This document shows positions 18,503 to 27,112 of a stretch of 64,000 bases of DNA, one piece after another. The translations under genes and the position numbers were made by a program. Numbering within the stretch: position 1 is the stretch's first letter; every line of letters starts with the position of its first letter. This DNA comes from Candidatus Phosphoribacter baldrii (GTDB taxonomy: Bacteria > Actinomycetota > Actinomycetes > Actinomycetales > Dermatophilaceae), in assembly GCA_016704565.1 (NCBI GenBank), contig JADIZV010000004.1, positions 558,001-622,000 of the forward strand. The letters are read 5' to 3'. The notes below the pieces were generated by a model. It was not told where the DNA came from and did no database searches. It was given only the letters and a program-made list of their open reading frames with translations.

Positions 18503-19036
18503 ATGGGGCTCTTGCGAGCACGACTTCCGCAGGAGGCGGCGGACTACGCAGCCGCCGCCCTCCCGCGCGTGTTGGCCACGGCATACCGGCTCACCGGCAA
18601 CCGCAGCGACGCGGAGGATCTCGCTCAGGACACCCTCACCACGGTTCTGGCCAAGTGGGAGCGGGTCCGGCAGGCGGACTCGGTCGACGCCTACGTGCGC
18701 ACCATGCTCGTCAACCGGTTCCTATCGATGAAGCGGCACAGCTCGCACGAGGTTGTGAGCCTCGCCCCCCTGGATCCGCGCCGGGTCGCTCCTTCGTCGC
18801 TCGACGACTGGAACCCCGACCACGACACGATGTGGGCCATGCTGGCGAAGCTGCCCGCTCGCCAACGAGCGGTCTTGGTGCTGCGCTACTACGAGGACCT
18901 GCCCGACGACACGATCGCGGCGATCCTCGGCTGCGCACCGGCGACGGTTCGCTCCTTGGCCTTCCGCGCCCTCGGAGCTCTGCGCCTCAGCGCATCCGAC
19001 GAGCTCACCTGGGAGCGGATCGGCCAAGCCCACTGA
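18503..19036 (+). CDS. ECF / SigE-family RNA polymerase sigma factor
   Basis: 177 residues. Region 2 is seen as YRLTGNRSDAEDLAQDTLTTV (about 22-42) with the following VRTMLVNRF, and region 4 as LPARQRAVLVLRYYEDLPDDTIAAILGC (about 117-144) with the helix-turn-helix. ATG 18503 follows the previous stop by 1 bp. It is a small two-domain sigma factor directing RNA polymerase to a stress or envelope regulon; the upstream membrane protein is the likely signal partner. Autoregulation is common but no target promoter can be assigned here. Confidence 0.9.
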   Translation: MGLLRARLPQEAADYAAAALPRVLATAYRLTGNRSDAEDLAQDTLTTVLAKWERVRQADSVDAYVRTMLVNRFLSMKRHSSHEVVSLAPLDPRRVAPSSLDDWNPDHDTMWAMLAKLPARQRAVLVLRYYEDLPDDTIAAILGCAPATVRSLAFRALGALRLSASDELTWERIGQAH

Positions 19037-19086
19037 GTGGGCGCGCCCTTGCCGCGGGCGCGGGCACGCGGCATACATTGGGCCTC

Positions 19087-19743
19087 GTGACCACCGCTCG
19101 CGTGCGCCTCGTGCTCGCCTCGGCCTCCCCTGCGCGGCTGCGCACCTTGCAGCACGCGGGGGTCGAGCCGACGGTCATCGTCAGTTCGGTCGACGAGGAC
19201 GCCGTCGTCGCCGATGCCCTGGACCGGTATGGCCTGTTGGAGCCGGCTCACGTCTCCCTCGTCCTCGCCCGGGCCAAGGCCGAGGCAGTTGCCTTCGGCG
19301 AGCGCGTCGGTGACCTGGTGCTCGGATGCGACTCGGTGCTGGAGTTCGACGGCCAGGTGCACGGCAAGCCGGAGGATGCCGACGAGGCGATCGAGCGGTG
19401 GCAGCGGATGAGCGGCCGGTCCGGGGTGTTGCACACCGGCCACTGGATCGTCGACCAACGACCGGCGGCGCTGGGCGGCAGCCAGGCCACACTCGGAGCG
19501 ACCGCATCCACCAAGGTCCACTTCGCCAAACTCAGCGACGAGGAGATCCGCGCCTATGTGGCGACCGGCGAGCCGTTGCGGGTGGCGGGTGCGTTCACCA
19601 TCGACGGTCTCGGCGGGCCGTTCGTCACCGGGCTGGAGGGTGACCACCACAACGTCGTCGGAATCTCGCTGCCGCTGCTGCGCGAGTTGCTCGACGACAT
19701 CGGGGTAGGCTGGTTCGACATCGTCACGGTGCATCAGAGGTAG
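19087..19743 (+). CDS. Maf family nucleoside triphosphate pyrophosphatase
   Basis: 218 residues from GTG 19087. The N-terminal LVLASASPARL (S-x-x-R phosphate-binding motif), the GCDSVLEFDG segment and HGKPEDADEA are Maf signatures. Maf proteins hydrolyse non-canonical or modified nucleotides, or dTTP/UTP, to monophosphates, and can slow septation. In M. tuberculosis the homologue (Rv3282) lies near the accD5 and accA3 carboxylase genes; here an acyl-CoA carboxylase gene is 4 kb downstream and accA-like is 12 kb downstream, suggesting an expanded version of that locus. Confidence 0.92.
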   Translation: MTTARVRLVLASASPARLRTLQHAGVEPTVIVSSVDEDAVVADALDRYGLLEPAHVSLVLARAKAEAVAFGERVGDLVLGCDSVLEFDGQVHGKPEDADEAIERWQRMSGRSGVLHTGHWIVDQRPAALGGSQATLGATASTKVHFAKLSDEEIRAYVATGEPLRVAGAFTIDGLGGPFVTGLEGDHHNVVGISLPLLRELLDDIGVGWFDIVTVHQR

Positions 19744-19838
19744 TTGCTCTCCTAAGTTGTGGTGGGCTGGGCACCGCCAAGACTTCTGGTCGTCTTTGAC
19801 GGTGCCCGTCGCCCCAACGAACGGTTCATTGCAGGGGA

Positions 19839-20300
19839 TCACACCCGGTCCGAGCCACCGAGATTGTGTCGACAGTCGCCATCACGAATCATCTCGGCGA
19901 GCACAGTGACCGCATCACCCGACTGGAACATCTCAACGACGCGATGCTGGACGGCGACGCCTAGGGCACCCTGGTGCGAGAAGTAGTTCCAGAGCATGTC
20001 TTCGGAGAAGTCGCTTCTTTCACTCAGCTTCGCTAGCCCCGATGCGGCAGCTTCGCCGCCATACCCCGCACCCTTGAAGGTGATCTGAGCTACGCCACTG
20101 ATCATGTGCCATAAGCGCACCAGACATTCGACCCGGTCGACATCGGAATCATCAACTCCAGCCTGAAGGATCGCCGACTCGATGGCCTGGTGGGTGTCCG
20201 GCCGTGGGAGCTCGTGGCGTTTCCATTGCGGGTCACCTGGCACCGGGGCGGTCGACCAATCCGGCCCGGAAGGCGTGGCCTTTCGTCCGAAGATGCCCAT
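19839..20300 (-). CDS. Hypothetical protein in the probable acquired block
   Basis: 153 residues starting MGIFGRK at ATG 20300. It has an Asp/Val/Glu-rich helical core and a Cys-His near the end (DCRHN). No signal peptide or known motif. Its ATG shares one base with the stop of the preceding gene (TGATG), so the two are coupled. Codon use is less GC-biased than the surroundings and the block holds no octamer copies, both signs of acquisition. I do not recognise the family. Confidence 0.55.
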   Translation of the reverse strand: MGIFGRKATPSGPDWSTAPVPGDPQWKRHELPRPDTHQAIESAILQAGVDDSDVDRVECLVRLWHMISGVAQITFKGAGYGGEAAASGLAKLSERSDFSEDMLWNYFSHQGALGVAVQHRVVEMFQSGDAVTVLAEMIRDGDCRHNLGGSDRV

Positions 20301-20635
20301 CAGAAGTCGTCCCTGCCTGTCAGTTCCGCCTCCAGCTCGTCAGCGATGCCAAGCAATCGATGCATGGGCTCGTCGATCTCGTTCCTGTCGAGGTTCTCCA
20401 AGGGAGCGCAATGACGCAGGGTGACGACTTCGCCAAGCATCGAGAGTCCGCCGATCACGAACTGCGAAGTCCGACGAACTGCAGCGTGCAAGTCAAGCTG
20501 TTCAACCCGACCGATCGGGGAGTGAAGGTCGAGGAATCTGGCCTCCTCGGCAGAGGGACCTGACCAAGTGACGAAGAGGACCTGTGAGCGCCCTCCCCCT
20601 ACGTCGAAGGTCAGCTTGAGAATGTCTTCTCCCAC
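20300..20635 (-). CDS. Hypothetical protein, possibly 5'-truncated by the IS insertion
   Basis: 111 residues from GTG 20635. The C-terminal part (CAPLENLDRN, then ADELEAELTGRDDF) resembles YbjN/TY-Chap-type small alpha-beta proteins (inference). The frame reads open upstream for about 16 codons, with protein-like residues (AKQYIVSQYRCEP), to a stop near 20682, close to the presumed IS end, with no good start in between. It therefore looks as if the original N-terminus lay further upstream and was cut off by the transposon. It is coupled to the 19839-20300 gene. Confidence 0.5.
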   Translation of the reverse strand: MGEDILKLTFDVGGGRSQVLFVTWSGPSAEEARFLDLHSPIGRVEQLDLHAAVRRTSQFVIGGLSMLGEVVTLRHCAPLENLDRNEIDEPMHRLLGIADELEAELTGRDDF

Positions 20636-20693
20636 TGGCTCGCACCTATATTGCGAGACGATGTACTGCTTAGCCTCGCCAGTTCACGGTTGA

Positions 20694-22300
20694 GGGGTTG
20701 ACACGCCCTCTGGATGCACCAAGGTGCCTGTCCTGCAACGGAATACTTGATCTTGCGACGGAACAAGTAGTCCAGCGGGAAGGCACCTGGTAGGTGAAGA
20801 GTACATCGTGGTCGGTAGGGTTGTCCGTGACTGGAGACGGGACCGGCGTGGTTGCTCATGCGGGCAGCGCAGCGGTCCGGTTGCTGGCCGACCGGACCGG
20901 GCTTACTGGTGCTTTGTCGGGCGCGGTGGCGCGGCGAGGGTTCACTCCCGGTCATGACCGGGGACGGGTGCTGGTCGATGTCGCGACGATGATCACCGCT
21001 GGGGGTGAAGCGATCGCCGATATCGATACCCTGCGCCACCAGGAGCAGGTGCTGGGTGCGGTGGCGTCGGCGCCGACGGTGTGGCGGGCTTTGGACGAGG
21101 TAGGCCCGGGGGCGTTGAAGCGGATCGAGAAGGCGCGCGCCAAGGTGAGGGCCGGGGTATGGGGCCTGATCCCCGGGGGACTGCCCGCCTCGAAGATAGC
21201 CGGAACGACCCTGCCAGCCGATGTAGTCGTGTTGGACGTGGACGCCACCATTGTGGTCGCGCACTCCGAGAAGGAGCAGGCCACCCGTACGTTCAAGAAG
21301 ACGTTCGGGTACCACCCGATCGGGGTCTGGTGCGATAACAGCGGAGAGTTCCTGGCGGCGTCGTTACGGCCGGGTAACGCCGGGTCCAACACGACCGCCG
21401 ATCACCTCGACGTGCTCGCCCGGGCCATCGACCAGGTCCCCGCCTCGTACCGGCGAAAGGTGCTGGTCCGCGCTGACGGGGCCGGCGCCTCTCACGGCCT
21501 GCTGGACTGGCTCACCAGCTTGAACACTGCCGCCAAGCACGGCGCTCGGGGCCGGTCGGTGGAGTACAGCGTGGGGTTTGCGGTCACCGAGTCGGTCCGG
21601 GACGCGATCACGTTGGTGCCGAAGAAGGCGTGGACAGCCGCGATCGACACCGACGGCGATGTCCGCGAACACGCCGACGTCGTGGAGATCACCGGCCTGT
21701 TGCCCGACGCCCTGCGGGAGGCCTGGCCGGCCGGGATGCGGGTCATCGTCCGCCGCGAACACCCCCACCCCGGCGCCCAGCTCAGCCTCTTCGAAGAGCG
21801 TGATGGGTGGCGCTACCAGGCGTTCGTCACCAACACGACTACCGGGCAGGTCGGATTCCTGGAAGCCCGCCACCGCGCCCACGCCCGGGTCGAAGACCGG
21901 ATCCGAGTCGCCAAAGACACCGGGCTCGGACGGTTCCCGTCCCGCGAGTACGCCATCAACCACGCCTGGCTAACCGTCGTGCAGGTCGCCGCCGACCTGC
22001 TGGCCTGGCTACGGCTGCTCGCCCTACCCGACGCCCTCAAAGCATGCGAGCCCAAAGCGTTGCGCTACCGGTTCCTGCACATCCCCGCCCGCCTGACCCG
22101 AGGTGCCCGGCGCCGTCACCTGCGGCTACCGCAGACGTGGCCGTGGGTCACCGAAGCGGTAGCCACGTTCACCAACGTGATGGCCATCCCGATGCGCACC
22201 TGAACCCCGGGAGCGCCCCCGACCACCCACCAGGAACCTCGGAGACCCGCACCGCAGCGCCACGCGGCCATCCCGCACACCCCGAATCTCGTTCAACCCC
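20694..22300 (+). mobile_element. IS1380-family insertion sequence (ends approximate)
   Basis: The element is defined by its transposase. The only repeat I find at plausible ends is GGGGTTGA at 20694-20701 against TCAACCCC at 22293-22300, too short to be certain, and I see no clear target duplication. Another possible right end is near 22350, where GAAAGAGGG occurs. The block from about 19.08 to 22.83 kb has no copy of the dispersed octamer, the longest such gap in the window. Confidence 0.5.
20794..22203 (+). CDS. IS1380 family transposase
   Basis: 469 residues from GTG 20794 (MKSTSWSVGLSVTGDG, as in family members). DDE-type catalytic positions fit VLDVDATIVVAHS (about residue 148-160) and VRADGAGASH (about 226-235), with the C-terminal acidic residue in the helical region that includes SREYAINHAW. 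Full length for the family, with no internal stop, so it is probably active or recently active. It catalyses cut-and-paste movement of the element. Confidence 0.93.
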   Translation: MKSTSWSVGLSVTGDGTGVVAHAGSAAVRLLADRTGLTGALSGAVARRGFTPGHDRGRVLVDVATMITAGGEAIADIDTLRHQEQVLGAVASAPTVWRALDEVGPGALKRIEKARAKVRAGVWGLIPGGLPASKIAGTTLPADVVVLDVDATIVVAHSEKEQATRTFKKTFGYHPIGVWCDNSGEFLAASLRPGNAGSNTTADHLDVLARAIDQVPASYRRKVLVRADGAGASHGLLDWLTSLNTAAKHGARGRSVEYSVGFAVTESVRDAITLVPKKAWTAAIDTDGDVREHADVVEITGLLPDALREAWPAGMRVIVRREHPHPGAQLSLFEERDGWRYQAFVTNTTTGQVGFLEARHRAHARVEDRIRVAKDTGLGRFPSREYAINHAWLTVVQVAADLLAWLRLLALPDALKACEPKALRYRFLHIPARLTRGARRRHLRLPQTWPWVTEAVATFTNVMAIPMRT

Positions 22301-22745
22301 AACACGGCCCGACCACGCCCTCACACGGCCCGATCACGACCCCCATGAAAGAGGGAGGTTAGCGGTCATCCACGTTGCCACCTCGCAGCCCTCCTTTCGC
22401 TTGCCGCTGGCACTTCTTGCAGTCCATCGGAACTCCTTTCGTACAATCGCGCTGGACAGAGGTCCTCTGACGGACGGGCCTGCCCCCGCTTCGACTGAGG
22501 GGAATGGCAGCGCCGTCACAACCCCGCCAGCAGGCAGGCCGACTATCTGGATCACTCCGCCAGCCCCTTCGTCAGCCATTGACCTGCGAAACTCGGGCCA
22601 GAGCTCTGGATCGACAGCCCGGCGGCTGACACTCTGGCCATCCTCTGCGCTGATGCCAGCCTTCGTCGCGACCGGCTTGGCTGCGCCTGCTCCCGCTGCG
22701 CCTACGTCTCGCCCTTTGGTGGCGACCTTCTCGAGCCCTGCCGGC
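22204..22745. other. Gene-poor interval after the transposase, with one tiny ORF
   Basis: This 540-bp stretch has no convincing gene. On the minus strand a 22-codon ORF (22359-22427, MDCKKCQRQ..., with a CxxC) has a good AAAGGAG site upstream and may be the cut 5' end of a gene interrupted by the IS. Another open minus frame of 162 codons crosses the region but continues antisense into the next gene and looks like a shadow. Confidence 0.45.
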
Positions 22746-24095
22746 TCAGGGGAACTGCACGTCCGGGTGCAGGCCGAGGATGATCCAGTAGTTCCAGACC
22801 CACCAGCCTTGCAGCACCACAAGAACCACGGCGTATGCCGTGAGCCACCAGGCCCGCCGCGGCCGCAAACGCGGCCGGTTAAGGATCCAGGCCAGGAGCA
22901 GGAAGACCGGCCAGGCCAGCAGCGCGTAGCGGATCCGGGACGGGCCGATGCCGGTCACCAGGACCTGGTATGCCGGATAGGCCCCCGCCCAGCCCCACAG
23001 CTCAGGCCCCCACCGTGCGGTGTCGACCGAGAGCATCTTCATGACGAACCAACCCACCGCGAGCAGGCAGGCGAGCCAGCCGAGCTTGCCGTAGTCGGCA
23101 TCGATGTAGTCCAGCCACGTGGGCAGCTTGATCTCGAACGCGTCGACGCCCCAGGCAGCCATTGTCTTGGTGTAACCGTCCTTGTCGCCGGTCACCACAC
23201 GGCAGATGGTCGGCCAGAGGAAGGTGAGTGCACCGGAGAGCACGGTGAGCCCGGCCAGCCCGATGCGCTGCCGCCACGGGAACGGCTCGGCGTCGCGACG
23301 CAGCCAGCGCAGGGCAGCGTGGGCAATGAGCGGCGGGGCGGAGATGAGGACGAGGTTCCGTGTCAGCGCCAACGCGACGAGCAGGACGAGGACCCACCAA
23401 TACCGCCGACCCCGCAAAGCGGTGAGCAGCAGAACGATGACGAGCAGCGCACATGCTTCGGAGTAGTCGGTCTGCAGCACCGGGGCCGCGACCCAGGTCG
23501 TCGTGGCGACGGTGGCGACGATGGCCGACCATCGCCCGGCCGCTCGATCGACGAGCCGGAACAGCAGGACCATCGCCACTGCCCCGACCACCGTCGACAG
23601 CAGGCCACCAGCAACATAGAAGTCGAGTCCGGTCACTCGCATGACCGCCCGGGTGAGCATCGGGAACATCGGATAGAACGCCCACGGGTTCTGGACGACC
23701 TTGCCGGTGACCGGGTCGGTGGGGAGCGGGTCGGGATAGCCCAACACCGCGATCTCGTGGTACCACTGCCCGTCCCAGTTGGCCATCACCGGCCAATAAC
23801 CCGGCCCCGCCGGGGTCGGGAAGATGACCCGTGCGGCACCGTTGCCCGGGACCATCGGGATCTGCGAGCGCTGCATGACGGCGAAGTAGACGGCGTCGAT
23901 GAGGCGGGTGACGGCATACACGGCGAGGGGGAACCAGACCGCGAACCGGCGCCACCACGGGGTGCCAGGGGCGTCCGCCGTGCGCGGCACGGCCTCCTCG
24001 GGGGGGATGGGCGCCGTGAACGCGGCGGCTACCCGCGCACTCCGCCCACCTCCCATGGGAGGCAATGCTAGAGGGGGTATGCCGTCCCGGGTCAC
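22746..24095 (-). CDS. Polytopic mannosyltransferase-like protein (PIG-V type)
   Basis: 449 residues, about 10 membrane helices. After an N-terminal helix comes the loop MANWDGQWYHEIAVLGYP (about residue 104-121), which matches the WDG.WY..IA..GY motif of PIG-V-like glycosyltransferases of GT-C type, followed by NPWAFYPMFPML. Such enzymes transfer mannose from polyprenyl phosphate on the outer face of the membrane. The start is GTG 24095 or ATG 24056; neither has a clear ribosome site. It lies 27 bp after the carboxylase beta gene, so it may be co-transcribed with it. Confidence 0.8.
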   Translation of the reverse strand: MTRDGIPPLALPPMGGGRSARVAAAFTAPIPPEEAVPRTADAPGTPWWRRFAVWFPLAVYAVTRLIDAVYFAVMQRSQIPMVPGNGAARVIFPTPAGPGYWPVMANWDGQWYHEIAVLGYPDPLPTDPVTGKVVQNPWAFYPMFPMLTRAVMRVTGLDFYVAGGLLSTVVGAVAMVLLFRLVDRAAGRWSAIVATVATTTWVAAPVLQTDYSEACALLVIVLLLTALRGRRYWWVLVLLVALALTRNLVLISAPPLIAHAALRWLRRDAEPFPWRQRIGLAGLTVLSGALTFLWPTICRVVTGDKDGYTKTMAAWGVDAFEIKLPTWLDYIDADYGKLGWLACLLAVGWFVMKMLSVDTARWGPELWGWAGAYPAYQVLVTGIGPSRIRYALLAWPVFLLLAWILNRPRLRPRRAWWLTAYAVVLVVLQGWWVWNYWIILGLHPDVQFP

Positions 24096-24122
24096 CGCCG
24101 CGCGATCCCGCGTGGCCGCGGC

Positions 24123-25724
24123 TCAGACCGGCGGCACGGAACGGCGACGCTCGCTGAAGTGCCGGTCGCGCCGCGAGGCGTAACGCAGCCGGTGCAGCAG
24201 CTCCTCGCGCAGCGCGTCGGCCTCCAGGACCCCGTCGACGACGAGGTCGGCGGCCAGCCGCTCGAGGTCGACATCTTCTTCATACTCGGCCCGGCGAGCC
24301 GCCACGAATGCCGCCCGCTCATCGGGGTCGGCGATGCTGGCGATCTTGTTGGCATAGACCGCGTTGACCGCGGCCTCCGGGCCCATGACGGCGATCTTGG
24401 CGGTCGGCAGAGCGAGGGTCGCGTCGGGAGCGAACCCGGGGCCACCCATTGCGTAAAGCCCTGCGCCATAAGCCTTTCGGACGACCACACAGAACTGTGG
24501 CACGGTCGCCTCGGACACGGCGGACACCATCTTGGCGCCGTGCCGGATGATCCCGCCGCGCTCGACCTCGGAGCCGATCATGAAGCCCGGCACGTCGGCG
24601 AGATAGATCAGCGGGATGTTGAAGGCGTCGCACAGCCAGATGAACCGGGTCGCCTTGTCGGCGCTGTCGGTGAAGAGCACGCCGCCCTTGACCGCCGAGT
24701 TGTTCGCGACGATGCCGACTGTCTCGCCGTGCATCCGCCCGAAGCCGACGACGAGCTCGGCGGCGAACAGCGGCTTGATCGGGAAGAACGAGTCGGCGTC
24801 GACCAGCCCGTCGATGACCGTGTGGATGTCGAACGGCTGGCTCTCCCGCTCCGGGACGGTGTGCCGGGTGAGCGGCTCCGCGGGCTCCTCCGGGTGGTAG
24901 GTCGGGGGCCGCTCGCGCCAGCAGCCGGGCACATAGGAGAAGTAGAGCTTGGCCAGCTCGATGGCCTCGTGGTCGTCCTGGGCCAGCAGATCGCCGACGC
25001 CGGAGACGGTGCAGTGCATCCGGGCGCCGCCCATCTCCTCGAGGGTGACCTTCTCCCCCACGACCATCTCGGCCATCCGGGGGCTGCCGAGATACATCGA
25101 GGCGTTGCCCTCGACCATGATGATGAGGTCGCAGAAGCTCGGGATGTAGGCGCCTCCCGCAGCCGACGGGCCGAACAGGCAGCAGATCTGCGGCACCTTG
25201 CCGGACAGCGCGACCTGGTTGTGGAAGATCCGCCCGGCCCCCCGACGCCCCGGGAACATCTCGACCTGGTCGGTGATCCGCGCGCCGGCCGAGTCGACGA
25301 ACCAGAAGACCGGCAGCTCCTCACGGGTGGCCATCTCGGTGGCGCGGACGATCTTCTCGACCGTCCGCGCACCCCACGAGCCGGCTTTGACGGTCGGGTC
25401 GTTGGCGATGACGATGGCCGGTCGGCCGTCCACCGTCCCGCGGCCCGTCACGACGCCGTCGGCGGGCAGGTCGCCGGCGAGGGCGTTGGCGTAGCGACCG
25501 TCCTCGACGAAGGACCCTTCGTCGAACAGCTGCGCGATCCGGTCGCGGACGTACATCTTGCCCTGCTGCGCCAGCTTCGCCCCGAGACTTTCGGTCAGGG
25601 GCGCGGCCGTCGCCCGGTATGCCGCCGCGAACCTCGCCCGGACGTCATCGACCCGCGGGTCGCCGCCGTCCGCGGCGGACGGACCAGCGAAGGGTGCTTG
25701 TGTCGGGTCGGTGCTCGGCGGCAT
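24123..25724 (-). CDS. Acyl-CoA carboxylase carboxyltransferase (beta) subunit
   Basis: 533 residues. The two crotonase-like halves each show a CoA/carboxybiotin oxyanion motif: GPSAAGGAYIPSF (about 186-198) and RKAYGAGLYAMGGPG (about 416-430). It would carboxylate an acyl-CoA with biotin carried by a separate alpha subunit; the gene at 32145 is a candidate partner. With a neighbouring acyl-CoA dehydrogenase and MerR regulator it most resembles the AccD1/methylcrotonyl-CoA type of leucine catabolism (inference), rather than AccD5. The ATG at 25724 lies inside an octamer copy (GGT ATG CCG on the coding strand). Confidence 0.92.
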   Translation of the reverse strand: MPPSTDPTQAPFAGPSAADGGDPRVDDVRARFAAAYRATAAPLTESLGAKLAQQGKMYVRDRIAQLFDEGSFVEDGRYANALAGDLPADGVVTGRGTVDGRPAIVIANDPTVKAGSWGARTVEKIVRATEMATREELPVFWFVDSAGARITDQVEMFPGRRGAGRIFHNQVALSGKVPQICCLFGPSAAGGAYIPSFCDLIIMVEGNASMYLGSPRMAEMVVGEKVTLEEMGGARMHCTVSGVGDLLAQDDHEAIELAKLYFSYVPGCWRERPPTYHPEEPAEPLTRHTVPERESQPFDIHTVIDGLVDADSFFPIKPLFAAELVVGFGRMHGETVGIVANNSAVKGGVLFTDSADKATRFIWLCDAFNIPLIYLADVPGFMIGSEVERGGIIRHGAKMVSAVSEATVPQFCVVVRKAYGAGLYAMGGPGFAPDATLALPTAKIAVMGPEAAVNAVYANKIASIADPDERAAFVAARRAEYEEDVDLERLAADLVVDGVLEADALREELLHRLRYASRRDRHFSERRRSVPPV

Positions 25725-25800
25725 ACCTCATCCTCTCCCAGGTGGGACGCGTCGGGACCTACGGGGTGATCGGCGGCTCAGTCGCGACTGAGGCGGCAGG

Positions 25801-27006
25801 TCAGGCGGGCAGGCCCAGGCCGCGAGCGATGAGCATCCGTTGCACCTCGGACGTGCCCTCGCCGATCTCGAGGATCTTGGCGTCGCGGTAGAACCGGGCG
25901 ACCGGGTATTCCTCCATGAAGCCGTTGCCGCCAAAGATCTGGGTGGCGATCCGGGTCGCCGTCACCGCGGCCTCGCTCGTGTAGAGCTTGGCGATCGACG
26001 CGGCCTGCTTGACCTCCTGCATGGTCCTGCGGCCCGCGTCCATCTCGTCCTTGAGCCAGGCCGCCTTGTAGGTGAGCAGTCGGCTGGTCTCGGCCAGGAC
26101 CGCGAGATCGGAGACCTGGAAGGCCACCCCCTGGTAGGTCGCGATCGGCTTGCCGAAGGCCAACCGCGTCTTGCTGTATGCCGTGGCCTCCTCGAGCATC
26201 CGCTGCGTGCACCCCGTCGCGAGGGCGGCGATGGCGATCCGGCCGTCGTCGAGGGTGGCGAGGAACTGCGCGAAGCCCTTGCCGCGCTGGCCGAGCAGGT
26301 TGGCCTCGGGGACCTGGCAGTCCTGGAAGGACAGCCCGTGGGTGTCGGAGATGTGCCACCCGAGCTTGTGATAGCCCGGCGCCACCGTGAATCCCGGTGT
26401 CCCGGAAGGGATCATGATCGCGCTGATCTCGGGCGTGCCGTTGTCGCGGGTGCCGGTGCGGGCGGTCACAGTGACCACGGAGGTGATCGCCGAGCCGGAG
26501 TTGGTGATGAACGACTTGGCCCCGTTGACCGTCCACGTGCCGTCGGCGAGCGTCGCCTTGGTCTTGGTGCCACCTGCGTCCGAGCCAGCATCAGGCTCGG
26601 TGAGGCCGAAGCCCGCCAGGGTCCGACCGGCCGCCAGGTCGGGCAACCAGCGGGCCTTCTGCTCGGCGGTCCCATAGGTGAGGATCGGGTTGATCCCCAG
26701 GCCGACACCCGCCTCCAGGGTGATGCCGATGGCTTGGTCGACCCGGCCGAGTTCTTCGATGGCCACACAAAGCATGGTGAAGTCGCCACCGCTGGCGTCC
26801 GGGCCGGCACCCTCGGGTTTGCGGGTTCCACCGAACTCCTCGGGGACCACCAGCCCGAACAAGCCCAGTTCGCCGAGCTTGGGGATGAGTTCGGCAGGGA
26901 AATAGGAGTCCTTATCCCACTGGGCCACGCGAGGTTCGATCTCGGCTTCGGCGAACTCTCGCACCAGGGCGCGGAACTCCTCGTGGTCAGCGCTCAGTTC
27001 GAACAT
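25801..27006 (-). CDS. Acyl-CoA dehydrogenase
   Basis: 401 residues from ATG 27006 (MFELSADHEEF), chosen over a much longer upstream open frame that crosses the operator. It has the flavin and substrate motifs GFGLTEPDAGSD (about 152-163) and ITNSGS, and the C-terminal QIFGGNGFMEEYPVARFYRD (about 357-376) with IGEGTSEVQRMLIAR. It oxidises a short or branched acyl-CoA using FAD and passes electrons to ETF. It is divergent from the MerR regulator over the palindrome and upstream of the carboxylase gene (76-bp gap), so an isovaleryl- or related branched-chain dehydrogenase is likely. Confidence 0.93.
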   Translation of the reverse strand: MFELSADHEEFRALVREFAEAEIEPRVAQWDKDSYFPAELIPKLGELGLFGLVVPEEFGGTRKPEGAGPDASGGDFTMLCVAIEELGRVDQAIGITLEAGVGLGINPILTYGTAEQKARWLPDLAAGRTLAGFGLTEPDAGSDAGGTKTKATLADGTWTVNGAKSFITNSGSAITSVVTVTARTGTRDNGTPEISAIMIPSGTPGFTVAPGYHKLGWHISDTHGLSFQDCQVPEANLLGQRGKGFAQFLATLDDGRIAIAALATGCTQRMLEEATAYSKTRLAFGKPIATYQGVAFQVSDLAVLAETSRLLTYKAAWLKDEMDAGRRTMQEVKQAASIAKLYTSEAAVTATRIATQIFGGNGFMEEYPVARFYRDAKILEIGEGTSEVQRMLIARGLGLPA

Positions 27007-27091
27007 GACAGCCTCACTTCCGGGCCGGGCCCGCCGCAGCGGTGACGGGCGCGTCAAGGGCAGGGACACGGCATACCGCGACCCGTAGTTG

Positions 27092-27107
27092 ACGTTGACG
27101 TCAACGT
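27092..27107. promoter_or_regulatory. 16-bp palindrome between acyl-CoA dehydrogenase and MerR genes
   Basis: ACGTTGACGTCAACGT is a perfect palindrome, flanked by TTG and AA. It resembles the sites reported for LiuR-type MerR regulators of branched-chain amino acid catabolism (recalled, not checked). It lies 5 bp from the regulator's start and 86 bp from the dehydrogenase's start, so it could control both. Confidence 0.65.
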
Positions 27108-27112
27108 AAAGC

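Noticed and set aside
20788..22231. CCTGGTAGGTG / CACCCACCAGG as IS ends
   Set aside because: The left copy would overlap the transposase start and the right one lies too close to its stop; IS1380 elements usually have longer margins.
21807..24071. A 754-codon plus-strand frame across the transposase end and the mannosyltransferase gene
   Set aside because: It is rich in Arg, Pro and Asp without domains, and lies antisense to a clear membrane-protein gene; a shadow.
24123..25724. Assignment as accD5 propionyl-CoA carboxylase
   Set aside because: Neighbouring acyl-CoA dehydrogenase and MerR regulator fit leucine-type catabolism better, and no accE-like small gene follows; left undecided in the call.
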